64,000 bases of DNA. Source: an uncultured Jannaschia sp. (GTDB taxonomy: Bacteria > Pseudomonadota > Alphaproteobacteria > Rhodobacterales > Rhodobacteraceae). The DNA is taken from assembly GCA_947494145.1 (NCBI GenBank), contig CANLTZ010000001.1, positions 310,001 through 374,000 on the forward strand. The letters are read 5' to 3'. The position numbers were made by a program, and so were the translations under genes. The notes beneath the pieces were generated by a model. The model was not told the DNA's origin. It worked only from the letters and a program-made list of their open reading frames with translations, and did no database searches. Below, piece after piece: positions 40,567 to 48,053 of the stretch (positions within the stretch are counted from its first letter, which is position 1; each line of letters opens with the position of its first letter).

Positions 40567-43208
40567 CACTGTCTCTGAACTTTCTGATCGCGATTTGCCT
40601 GGCCTATGTGGCCTTGCTGTTCGCGGTCGCCTTCGTGGCGGAGCGCCAGGCGGCGGCGGGACGGGTGCGCCTGCTCCGCGGGCCGGTCATCTATACGCTG
40701 TCGCTGTCGATCTATTGCACGGCGTGGACGTTTTACGGCGCGGTGGGCTACGCCGCCCGGTCGGGTCTGGAATTCATGACGATCTATCTGGGCCCCACCA
40801 TCGTCTTCATCGGTTGGTGGTGGTTTCTGCGAAAGCTGGTCCGGGTGGGCCGGGCAGAGCGGGTCACCTCCATCGCCGATATCGTGTCATCGCGTTATGG
40901 CAAGTCGACGCTGCTGGGCGTGTTGGTCACCCTGCTCGCCGTGGTGGGCACGACGCCTTACATCGCGCTGCAATTGCAGTCGGTGACGGCGAGCTTCGCT
41001 GTCTTCGCAGCCCCTGGCACCGAGCCGTCGGAGCTGACGGGCCTCGCATTCTGGGTGGCCGTTGGGCTGGCCATCTTCACCATCCTGTTTGGCACCCGGA
41101 AGCTCGATACCGGGGAGCGCCATGACGGCATCGTGTCGGCGATCGCCGTTGAAGCGGTGGTCAAGTTGGTGGCGCTCTTGTCGGTGGGCATCTTCGTGGT
41201 CTGGGGACTGAACGGCGGCCCCGCCCCATCGAGGGAGATCATCGCCGCCTCAAGCCTGTCGGATTGGACGGGCACGCCAGGGCGCTGGGCGGGGCTGATC
41301 CTTGTGTCGGGCGCGGCGGTCATCTGCTTGCCGCGGATGTTTCAGGTGTTGGTCGTCGAAAACTCGGATGAGCGCCATCTGGCCACCGCTTCCTGGGCCT
41401 TTCCGGCCTATCTGCTGGCCATGTGCATCTTCGTGGTGCCCATCGCCGCCACAGGCCTGGGCCGCATGCCGGACGGCGCCAATCCCGATCTTTTCGTGCT
41501 GACCCTGCCCCTTGCCGAAGGACGCGACGGGCTGGCCATGCTGGCCTTTTTGGGGGGCTTTTCTTCGGCCACGTCCATGGTGATCGTGGCAAGCGTCGCT
41601 TTGGCTACGATGATTTCCAACCATATCGTCGTGCCCTTCTGGTTGGCGCGGCAGGACCAGGGGCGCCCGTCCATCTCGGGCGATGTGCGGGGCGTGGTGC
41701 TGCGCGCCCGGCGGGCGTCGATCATCATCATCCTCGCCATGGGCTACTTCTATTACCGCGCCACCGGCGGGACGGAGGCCTTGGCTGCCATCGGTCTGAT
41801 CGCCTTTGTTGGCATGGCGCAGGTCTTGCCTGCGCTGGCGGGCGGGCTGTTTTGGACAGGCGCGACGCGGTCGGGGGCTGCGGCGGGCGTGGTGGTGGGT
41901 TTCGCCATCTGGGCCTGGACGATGCTGGTTCCGGTCTTCGCGAGCGGGCCGCTGGGCCTGGGCTGGTTGGAGCCGCGGGCCCTGTTCGGCCTGACGGGCG
42001 ACCCACTTCTGGTGTCGATCCTGCTGTCGCTGGGCTTCAATACTTTTGCGTTTTGCACCGTATCGCTCCTGACCTCCCCGACCCCGATGGAGCAACTCCA
42101 GGCGCCGCGCTTCGTGGGCGTCTTCGACCGTGCGGCCACGCCGCTGGGCCATCGCGGGGCCACGGCGGGGGCGGAGGAATTGCTGATCATGGCGCAGCGC
42201 ATCCTGGGCGCCTCCGATGCCCAGGCACTCATCGCGCAGGAGGCGCGTCGCCAGGGTCGTCCGGGCGAATTGCCGGAAACCACGCCCGACCTGTTGGATG
42301 CGTTGGAACGCAAGCTGTCCGGCTCGGTCGGCGCGGCGACGGCCCATGCCATGGTTACGGGCATTACCGGCAAGGCTGCCGTGTCGGTTGAGGATCTGTT
42401 GGCCGTGGCTGATGAAACCGCCCAGATCATGGAGTATTCCGCACTTCTGGAAAGCCAACAGGCGGAGTTGACCCGCACGGCGCGCGAATTGCGCGACGCA
42501 AACGAGAAGCTGACGGCATTGGGTGTCCAGAAGGATGCCTTCTTGAGCCAGGTGAGCCACGAGTTGCGCACGCCGATGACCTCGATTCGCGCCTTTTCTG
42601 AGATCTTGCGCGCCGATGGGCTGAGCGAAGACGAGCGCGCGCGTTATGCCGGGATCATCCTTGAAGAAAGTGAGCGCCTGACCCGGCTTTTGGACGATCT
42701 GTTGGATCTGAGCGTGTTGGAAAGCGGGCAGGTCGTGTTGCAGCCCAGCGATGTCGCCTTGGCGGATGTGCTTGACCGTGCGGTTACGGCGTCGGCCAAG
42801 GCGGGGTTGGGCGTGCGACGCGAACCGGGAGCAGAGACGGTGCAGATCCGCACCGACCCGGACCGCCTGGCCCAGGTTTTCATCAACATCATCACCAATG
42901 CCGCTAAGTATTGCGATGCGGAAGCGCCTGAATTGCGCATCGAGACGAGTATTCGCGAAGGCGTCGTACTTGTCGACTTCGTCGATAACGGCACGGGGAT
43001 CGCGGCGCGTGACCGCGGTCTGATTTTCGAGAAATTCGCAAGGCTGAGCGATCAGTCAGCGGCGGGCAGCGCGGGGTTGGGCCTGGCCATCTGCCGAGAA
43101 GTCATGACCCGTCTTGGTGGGGCCATCGACTATCTTCCAGGGCGCGACGGGGCGGCGTTCCGGGTGCGGGTGCCGCTTGCACAAACCCGCGCATCCGCCG
43201 CCGAATGA
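40563..43208 (+). CDS. Sensor histidine kinase with sodium/solute symporter domain
   Basis: 881 residues. Residues 1 to about 500 are an SSS-family (SLC5) transporter domain of about 13 TM segments (for example IYTLSLSIYCTAWTFYGAVG and GGFSSATSMVIVASVALATM). A short linker (about 540-650) with a coiled coil follows. Then come the kinase core with phosphoacceptor His666 in VSHELRTPMTS, the N box with Asn779 (ITNAAKYC), and the G boxes DNGTGIA and GSAGLGLAIC. There is no receiver domain. The architecture is that of CbrA/CrbS kinases; CrbS in gammaproteobacteria controls acs. Coupled to the small membrane protein and the receiver upstream. Confidence 0.93.
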   Translation: MTLSLNFLIAICLAYVALLFAVAFVAERQAAAGRVRLLRGPVIYTLSLSIYCTAWTFYGAVGYAARSGLEFMTIYLGPTIVFIGWWWFLRKLVRVGRAERVTSIADIVSSRYGKSTLLGVLVTLLAVVGTTPYIALQLQSVTASFAVFAAPGTEPSELTGLAFWVAVGLAIFTILFGTRKLDTGERHDGIVSAIAVEAVVKLVALLSVGIFVVWGLNGGPAPSREIIAASSLSDWTGTPGRWAGLILVSGAAVICLPRMFQVLVVENSDERHLATASWAFPAYLLAMCIFVVPIAATGLGRMPDGANPDLFVLTLPLAEGRDGLAMLAFLGGFSSATSMVIVASVALATMISNHIVVPFWLARQDQGRPSISGDVRGVVLRARRASIIIILAMGYFYYRATGGTEALAAIGLIAFVGMAQVLPALAGGLFWTGATRSGAAAGVVVGFAIWAWTMLVPVFASGPLGLGWLEPRALFGLTGDPLLVSILLSLGFNTFAFCTVSLLTSPTPMEQLQAPRFVGVFDRAATPLGHRGATAGAEELLIMAQRILGASDAQALIAQEARRQGRPGELPETTPDLLDALERKLSGSVGAATAHAMVTGITGKAAVSVEDLLAVADETAQIMEYSALLESQQAELTRTARELRDANEKLTALGVQKDAFLSQVSHELRTPMTSIRAFSEILRADGLSEDERARYAGIILEESERLTRLLDDLLDLSVLESGQVVLQPSDVALADVLDRAVTASAKAGLGVRREPGAETVQIRTDPDRLAQVFINIITNAAKYCDAEAPELRIETSIREGVVLVDFVDNGTGIAARDRGLIFEKFARLSDQSAAGSAGLGLAICREVMTRLGGAIDYLPGRDGAAFRVRVPLAQTRASAAE

Positions 43209-43285
43209 GGAAAGCGAACGACGTGGCAACGCTTCGTTAACTCGATTGGGCCACAAGAGCCCCGTAGATTCCGCTGCGGGACAGA

Positions 43286-44518
43286 ATGCCACCCGAATCG
43301 TCCATATCAACACTGCGCCGCATGGCGGGGGCCCAAGACAATGCCCCTGATACGCCGCGCGCTGCCGCGCCTGAGCTTGAGCGCGCAATGGGCACCGCCC
43401 TGTTGCGCGTGGCTGATCAGCTGGGCGGCTTGGATTTGGCCTTGGGCGCGCGAACCAGTTCGCGCCACGACCCTGCATCGGCTTTTGAAGGGCTGGCGCC
43501 CCAAGCGCTATGCCTGCCGCTTGACCCCGTCGGGTTCGATACACGCAGTGCCAAGGCCCTGCCGCCCGAGCGGTTGGGGGCCGCCACTGGCCTGATCGTG
43601 CTCCACCCCACTCTGGTGGATGCGTTGATCGAGGTGCAGACCATCGGTCGTCTGGACGGTGCCGCGCGCGCAGCTCGCCGCCCAACGCGTATCGATGCGG
43701 CCCTATCCCAGCCTTTTGTGCGCGGCGTGTTGGACCAGCTGGGGCGGCTATTGCAGCCAGATGACGATCTGCGGCCCGGTGCGCTACGGACCGATAGCTT
43801 CATTGCCGGACCCGATTCGCTCCCCTTGGTTCTGACGGCGCCCGCGTTCCTGCGCCTCGACGTGGAACTTCGTTTGGCGGCGGGCGCCCGCGAAGCAACA
43901 CTGACGCTGTTCTTGCCGCAGGACGCGGCGCCCTTGCCAGAACCTGGGTTGCCCGACGACCCGGAAGCGGAATGGAAGACCGCGCTGGCGGCCGCTGCGG
44001 AAGAGGCGCCCGTGCGGCTTGAGGCGCTGTTGCCCGGCCTGCGCCTGCCGCTGTCGCAGCTCATGTCGCTTCGGGTGGGCGATACGATCCCGCTGGACCC
44101 GGGCGCGCTGGGCCGGATTACGCTGGTGGGTGGTTCATCGGGGGTGACGTTGCCGGGACGCAAGCGCCTGCCGCGGGGGGCGTCCATGACAGCGCGGCTG
44201 GGACAGTTGAACGGCGAACGGGCAGTGAAGTTGGTGGCGCTGCCGGGTGAGACGCTGGATATCGGTGCTGAAACGCTGGGCGCGGGCGGGGCGGACGGCC
44301 CGGCCTTCGGTGGCGCCGGGCCCGCGGCGATGCCGCCGCCGGACGCCGCGTCGGCCGTTGACTTGGCTGTCCCCGATTTGCCCGACCTACCGGACTTGCC
44401 GGACCTACCGGACTTGCCAGGGTTGGACGATGCGGGCGGCGGCGGGATGGCTGATCTGGGGGATTTGCCTGATTTGCCCGATCTTCCGGACCTCCCCGAT
44501 CTACCTGACTTGCCCTGA
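43286..44518 (+). CDS. FliM/FliN-family protein with Pro-Asp-Leu repeat tail
   Basis: About 410 residues; start ATG 43286 or the downstream ATG 43322. Residues about 250-325 contain a SpoA/FliN-C fold (RLPLSQLMSLRVGDTIPLDP, then LPGRKRLPRGA and RLGQLNGERAVKLV), the C-ring domain of flagellar switch proteins FliM and FliN. The N-terminal half has the weaker FliM middle-domain pattern. The last 60 residues are repeats of DLP (PDLPDLPDLPDLPDLP), with a Gly-rich break. No other flagellar gene is nearby. It is not on the kinase transcript in an obvious way (77-base gap). Confidence 0.75.
   Translation: MPPESSISTLRRMAGAQDNAPDTPRAAAPELERAMGTALLRVADQLGGLDLALGARTSSRHDPASAFEGLAPQALCLPLDPVGFDTRSAKALPPERLGAATGLIVLHPTLVDALIEVQTIGRLDGAARAARRPTRIDAALSQPFVRGVLDQLGRLLQPDDDLRPGALRTDSFIAGPDSLPLVLTAPAFLRLDVELRLAAGAREATLTLFLPQDAAPLPEPGLPDDPEAEWKTALAAAAEEAPVRLEALLPGLRLPLSQLMSLRVGDTIPLDPGALGRITLVGGSSGVTLPGRKRLPRGASMTARLGQLNGERAVKLVALPGETLDIGAETLGAGGADGPAFGGAGPAAMPPPDAASAVDLAVPDLPDLPDLPDLPDLPGLDDAGGGGMADLGDLPDLPDLPDLPDLPDLP
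44371..44515. repeat. Nine-base tandem repeat coding the PDL tail
   Basis: Degenerate copies of a nonamer reading like GACCTGCCG / GATTTGCCC encode the DLP triplet about 14 times in two blocks (44371-44420 and 44461-44515). Synonymous changes between units show it is selected at the protein level as well as being repeat-prone. Confidence 0.85.
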
Positions 44519-44808
44519 GTTTTGGCGACGGCGCGGCGCGGGCCGTGGCTGTGGAACCCGTGGGGCCGTTCCGGCAGCGTTGGGTGCAGACCATCAACCA
44601 GGTGGACGGGGCCGTCAATTGCAGCGGGGGCGGTCTCGCTTTGCTTTCCGGACCGGTTTCGGACCGAGGCGTGGCGCTATTTAGAGGGGCAATTCCAGTC
44701 AAACTGTCCGGACGAAGTCGTGTCACGGATAGAATGCCGCCCCGCCCCCGGCCTTGTCCCCCGTGTTCCGTGCTGCCAAGGATCATGCGCAACGCAGCGG
44801 AGGACGCC
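44519..44808. other. Intergenic stretch between fliM-like gene and aldolase, no clear gene
   Basis: About 290 bases. Two overlapping plus-strand frames (from 44522 and 44545) and one minus frame are open, but their sequences are Arg/Pro/Gly-rich shadows. The A+T-rich part near 44680 could hold the aldolase promoter. Nothing else is visible. Confidence 0.4.
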
Positions 44809-45585
44809 ATGACCGAGACCATCAAAGCCACGGGCCTGCGCGCCCGGATGCAGGCGGGCGACCGCCTGGCCGGGACCTTCATGAAGACGCCTGACCATTC
44901 GGTGCTAGAGGTGCTGATCTTGGCGGGGCTCGACTTCGTCTGCATGGATGCGGAACACGCGCCTTTCGACCGCACGGCCATGGATGCGTGCCTGGCCGTC
45001 GCCAATGCGCGTGACTTTCCAGTGCTTGTCCGCCTGCCCGAAGGCACGCCCGCCCGGATTCTCGAAGTGCTCGACATGGGGGCCGCAGGGATCGTCGTGC
45101 CCCATGTGGACAGCGTCGAAAAAGCCCGGGCCGTGGCACGCGCGGCGCGATTCGGCCATGGCGGGCGGGGCTATGCTGGCTCCACCCGGTGGGCGGGCTA
45201 CACGACCCAGAAGATGCCCGACCTGTTGGACCGCAGCCAAGCTGAGACGGTCGTCATCGCCCAGATCGAAGAGCCCGAGGGGGTCGAGGCCGCCGCCCAG
45301 ATTGCGGCCGTGCCCGGCATTGACGGGTTGTTCACGGGGCCAGCGGACTTGACCGTGTCCTACGGTCATCGGGGGCTCGACAATGACGACCTGCAGGCGG
45401 CCATGGCCTCCACCGGGCAGGCCTGTGCGGCGGCGGGCAAGACCTTTGTGACCTGGGTGCCGAATGTCGAAACCGCCCAGGCCTGGCGCGCCCACGGGTT
45501 CAGCATGTTCTTCGTGTCGTCCGAACATGGCTGGATCCTGCAGGGTGCGCGTGCCGTGGCAGATGGCATCGCGGCGCTGAAGTAG
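44809..45585 (+). CDS. HpcH/HpaI-family aldolase
   Basis: 258 residues from ATG 44809 with GGAGG upstream. A class II pyruvate-type aldolase: LDFVCMDAEHAPFD, the metal-binding Glu in IAQIEEPEGV, the metal-binding Asp in FTGPADLTVS, and GAAGIVVPHVDS. Such enzymes cleave 4-hydroxy-2-oxo acids (for example 2,4-dihydroxyhept-2-ene-dioate or 2-keto-3-deoxy sugar acids) to pyruvate and an aldehyde. The exact substrate is unknown. A clear hairpin follows at 45596. Confidence 0.88.
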   Translation: MTETIKATGLRARMQAGDRLAGTFMKTPDHSVLEVLILAGLDFVCMDAEHAPFDRTAMDACLAVANARDFPVLVRLPEGTPARILEVLDMGAAGIVVPHVDSVEKARAVARAARFGHGGRGYAGSTRWAGYTTQKMPDLLDRSQAETVVIAQIEEPEGVEAAAQIAAVPGIDGLFTGPADLTVSYGHRGLDNDDLQAAMASTGQACAAAGKTFVTWVPNVETAQAWRAHGFSMFFVSSEHGWILQGARAVADGIAALK

Positions 45586-45595
45586 GGCGAGTTGG

Positions 45596-45618
45596 GGAGG
45601 ATTTGAGGCAAATCCTCC
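45596..45618. terminator. Hairpin after the HpcH/HpaI aldolase gene
   Basis: A perfect 10-bp stem (GGAGGATTTG and CAAATCCTCC) with a 3-base loop (AGG), 10 bases after the stop codon. No long U-tract follows. It probably terminates or stabilises the aldolase mRNA. Confidence 0.75.
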
Positions 45619-45673
45619 GGACTGACGCAAGGTAACGTTATATAAGATAAGTTTTTTCAGCTTTGTGCTTAGT

Positions 45674-45698
45674 CCGCCTTGCGCCAGGCGCAAGGCGG
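45674..45698. promoter_or_regulatory. Perfect 12-bp inverted repeat upstream of the mini-protein gene
   Basis: CCGCCTTGCGCC-a-GGCGCAAGGCGG: twelve perfectly paired bases around a single central base. It follows an A+T-rich stretch (about 45635-45660). It could be a dyad operator, because a 1-base loop is too tight for an RNA hairpin without losing pairs, or a cruciform. It sits about 100 bases before ATG 45800. Confidence 0.65.
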
Positions 45699-45799
45699 GG
45701 TTTCGGCACGGGCATTGGTGATCTGACGTGGCGCGGCATATCTGCCGGTTCAATCAATGGTGCAACCTCGCACCGTCTGTCAAACCCCGGAGTGAACCC

Positions 45800-45934
45800 A
45801 TGCCAAGCCATGTCGACCTTGATCCCATTGTCATCGAAACCCGTGCTCGCGCCCTGCGCGCCGCCTATACTCGCGACTTTTTCCGCGGTCTCTTTGCGCG
45901 CCTGCGCCGCGCGCCGCAGGGTGCCCACGCCTGA
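45800..45934 (+). CDS. RSP_7527-type mini-protein
   Basis: 44 residues from ATG 45800. The sequence DPIVIETRARALRAAYTRDF followed by FRGLFARLRRAP is the Arg-rich, single-helix pattern of the small RSP_7527-like proteins of Rhodobacterales (related in style to DUF1127). Too short for most automated callers. Function unknown; small Arg-rich proteins of this type are often abundant and stress-linked (inference). It precedes rlmI by 44 bases. Confidence 0.6.
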   Translation: MPSHVDLDPIVIETRARALRAAYTRDFFRGLFARLRRAPQGAHA

Positions 45935-45978
45935 TTGCGGCCTTCCGCACCGGCTGAGGGGCGGCTAGAGCGGTCGCT

Positions 45979-47175
45979 ATGACCGACGATCCTGCCCCCC
46001 GCCCGACCCTGCGCCTGAAGCCCAAGGCCGATGCCCGGCGCATCCGCCACGGCCACCCCTGGGCCTATCTGGATGACATTGTCACCGACCGTCGCAGCCG
46101 CGCCGTTGAACCAGGCACGATCGCCGTGCTGGAGGACGCGGAGCGGAAGCCGTTGGGTGCCGTCGCCGTCAATATGTCGTCGCGCATCGCGGCGCGGATG
46201 CTGGACCGTGACCCGGAGGCCCGGATCGACGGGGCCTGGCTGGCGGCGCGACTGGCAGCGGCGCGGGCCCATCGCGACAGGCTCTACCACGACCCGTTTT
46301 ATCGCCTCGTCCATGCCGAGGCCGACGGCCTGCCCGGGCTGATTGTCGACAGGTTCGGCGATGCGGCGGTGGTGCAGCCCAATGCGGCTTGGGCGGATGC
46401 CTTGGTCGAAGACATTGCGGATGTGTTGGTCCAGATGGGACTGGCCCATGTCCTGCTCAATGCCGAGGGCCGGGCGCGCGGCGCTGAGGGTTTGAGCGGG
46501 GAAACCCGCTGGCTGCGTGGCGGCCTGGACGCGCCGGTGGTAGTGCCGATGAACGGGGCCACCTATCTGGCGGATCTGACCGGCGGGCAGAAGACGGGGT
46601 TGTTCTATGATCAGCGGCCCAACCATGCCCTCGTGGCGGGGTTGTCCAAGGGCGCGCGGGTGCTGGACGTGTTCAGCCATGTGGGCGGCTTTGGGTTGGC
46701 GGCGCTGGCCGGTGGGGCGGCATCCGCGCTGGCCATCGATGGCTCCGCCCCCGCGCTGGACCTCGCGCAACAGGGTGCGGCACGCATGGGGCGGTCGGCG
46801 GATTTTGCGGTGACCAAGGGCGATGCCTTCGACGCCATGGCAGCGCTGGCAGGCGAGACGTTCGACGTGGTGGTGGCGGACCCGCCTGCTTTCGCCCCGG
46901 CCAAGCCCGCCTTGACCGCAGGGTTGCGGGCCTATGAGCGGGTGGCGCGGCTGGCGGCGGCGTTGGTGGCGCCTGGGGGGTATCTGACGCTGTGTTCGTG
47001 CAGCCATGCGGCGGAGCTGTCGAAGTTCCGCGCCGCCAGCATCCGCGGCATCGGGCGGGCGGGGCGGGGGGCGCAGTTGATCCATACGGGGTTCGCGGGG
47101 CCGGACCATCCGGTGCATCCGCAACTGGCGGAAAGCGGGTATCTAAAGGCGCTGACGTTTCGGTTGCTGGCGTGA
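45979..47175 (+). CDS. rlmI: Class I rRNA methyltransferase, RlmI-like
   Basis: 398 residues. An N-terminal PUA domain (about residues 8-75, with RIRHGHPWAYLDDI), a middle domain (GLPGLIVDRFGDAAVVQ), and a C-terminal Rossmann domain with KTGLFYDQRPNH, motif I VLDVFSHVGGFGLAAL and the VVADPPAFAPAK motif. SCSH at the catalytic C-terminal Cys (LTLCSCSHAAE) fits RNA m5C chemistry. RlmI makes m5C1962 in 23S rRNA. The stop is shared with the GTG of the PIN gene (GTGA). Confidence 0.9.
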   Translation: MTDDPAPRPTLRLKPKADARRIRHGHPWAYLDDIVTDRRSRAVEPGTIAVLEDAERKPLGAVAVNMSSRIAARMLDRDPEARIDGAWLAARLAAARAHRDRLYHDPFYRLVHAEADGLPGLIVDRFGDAAVVQPNAAWADALVEDIADVLVQMGLAHVLLNAEGRARGAEGLSGETRWLRGGLDAPVVVPMNGATYLADLTGGQKTGLFYDQRPNHALVAGLSKGARVLDVFSHVGGFGLAALAGGAASALAIDGSAPALDLAQQGAARMGRSADFAVTKGDAFDAMAALAGETFDVVVADPPAFAPAKPALTAGLRAYERVARLAAALVAPGGYLTLCSCSHAAELSKFRAASIRGIGRAGRGAQLIHTGFAGPDHPVHPQLAESGYLKALTFRLLA

Positions 47176-47708
47176 AGGTCTTTCTGGATGCCTGCGTGCT
47201 TTACCCCACGGTGTTGCGTGAAATCCTGACCGGCTGTGCGGCGCAGGGCCTCTATCGCCCGCTTTGGTCGCCGCGCGTGCTGGAGGAATGGGCCCGCGCA
47301 GCCCGCAAGATCGAAGGGGGCGAGGTGATCGCGCGGGGCGAAATCGCCGGCTTGCGGGCCCGCTTTCCGGGCGCAGAGGTCGCGCCAGGGGCGGCGACGG
47401 AGGCGCGGCTCTGGTTGCCGGATGAGAATGACATCCACGTTTTGGCGGCGGCGTCCGATGCGGGGGCGGACCGGTTGGTGACGTTCAACATGCGTGACTT
47501 CCCGCGCCGCGACGTTGCGGCGGAGGGGATTGAATTGGCGAACCCGGACGCCTTCTTGATGGAGCTTTGGTTGGCTGACGCGCGCGTCGTGGCAGAGGTG
47601 GCCGAAGAGGTCCGCGCCACGGCGGAGGCGCTTTCAGGCGAGGTGCAAGCCATGCGGGCGCTTTTGAAGCGGGGGCGGTTGCCGCGGTTGGGGAAGGCTT
47701 TGGCGTAG
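47172..47708 (+). CDS. PIN-domain protein, RSP_2648 type
   Basis: 178 residues from GTG 47172, which overlaps the rlmI stop. PIN-type acidic residues: DACVLYP (Asp at residue 6), Glu in the EEWARA helix, and D in NDIHVLAAASDAGADRLVTFN. PIN domains are Mg-dependent RNases, often toxins of VapC-like systems, but this long single-gene type sits with rlmI and no antitoxin is visible. Translational coupling to an rRNA methyltransferase suggests an RNA role (inference). C-terminal 50 residues are helical and charged. Confidence 0.8.
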   Translation: MKVFLDACVLYPTVLREILTGCAAQGLYRPLWSPRVLEEWARAARKIEGGEVIARGEIAGLRARFPGAEVAPGAATEARLWLPDENDIHVLAAASDAGADRLVTFNMRDFPRRDVAAEGIELANPDAFLMELWLADARVVAEVAEEVRATAEALSGEVQAMRALLKRGRLPRLGKALA

Positions 47709-48053
47709 GGTACCCGTCAGAGCTCCACCTCGGCACGGAACCAAGGGCCGCTTGCGGCCTGCCGGTCAGGGCCCGCGAACCGGCGCCTTGGCGGGCGTGA
47801 CGCGCCGATGGGCTGTGGAGCGGACTTGGCTATAGCGGTTCTCGAAAAACCTGGGCCATCAGCTTTTCGTGAAACGGTGCAATGTCAATGCGATGTCGGG
47901 ACGTTTCTTGAAAATACTGATTCAGGTTTTCCGAAAACCGCTTTAATATAAATTGCATCGCTTGACCGTCGCCGCGCCGCTTCCAGGCTCCGCGCTCGCA
48001 CGGTTCTGTCTGGTCGAGCGCAGAGACGCTTTGACGACCTGAAATTCCGCGGC
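47709..48053. other. Intergenic stretch carrying repeat copy B
   Basis: 345 bases between convergent genes (plus-strand PIN gene and minus-strand acylase). About one third is the 115-bp repeat. The remainder has no credible open frame; the A+T-rich 47940-47960 segment follows the repeat end. Confidence 0.5.
47831..47945. repeat. 115-bp dispersed palindromic repeat, copy B
   Basis: Ends AGCGGTTCTCGAAAAACCTG and CAGGTTTTCCGAAAACCGCT form an inverted pair. It is the same length as copy A (10312-10426), with 94 of 115 identical positions counted by eye and no gap. No target duplication is obvious at the outer edges. It sits between convergent genes. Confidence 0.8.

Noticed and set aside
41250-42560. 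Minus-strand 436-codon frame inside the histidine kinase
   Set aside because: Gln/Arg/His-rich shadow with no motifs; the plus-strand kinase is complete.
45865-47124. Minus-strand 419-codon frame opposite rlmI
   Set aside because: Shadow; rlmI carries all its motifs on the plus strand.
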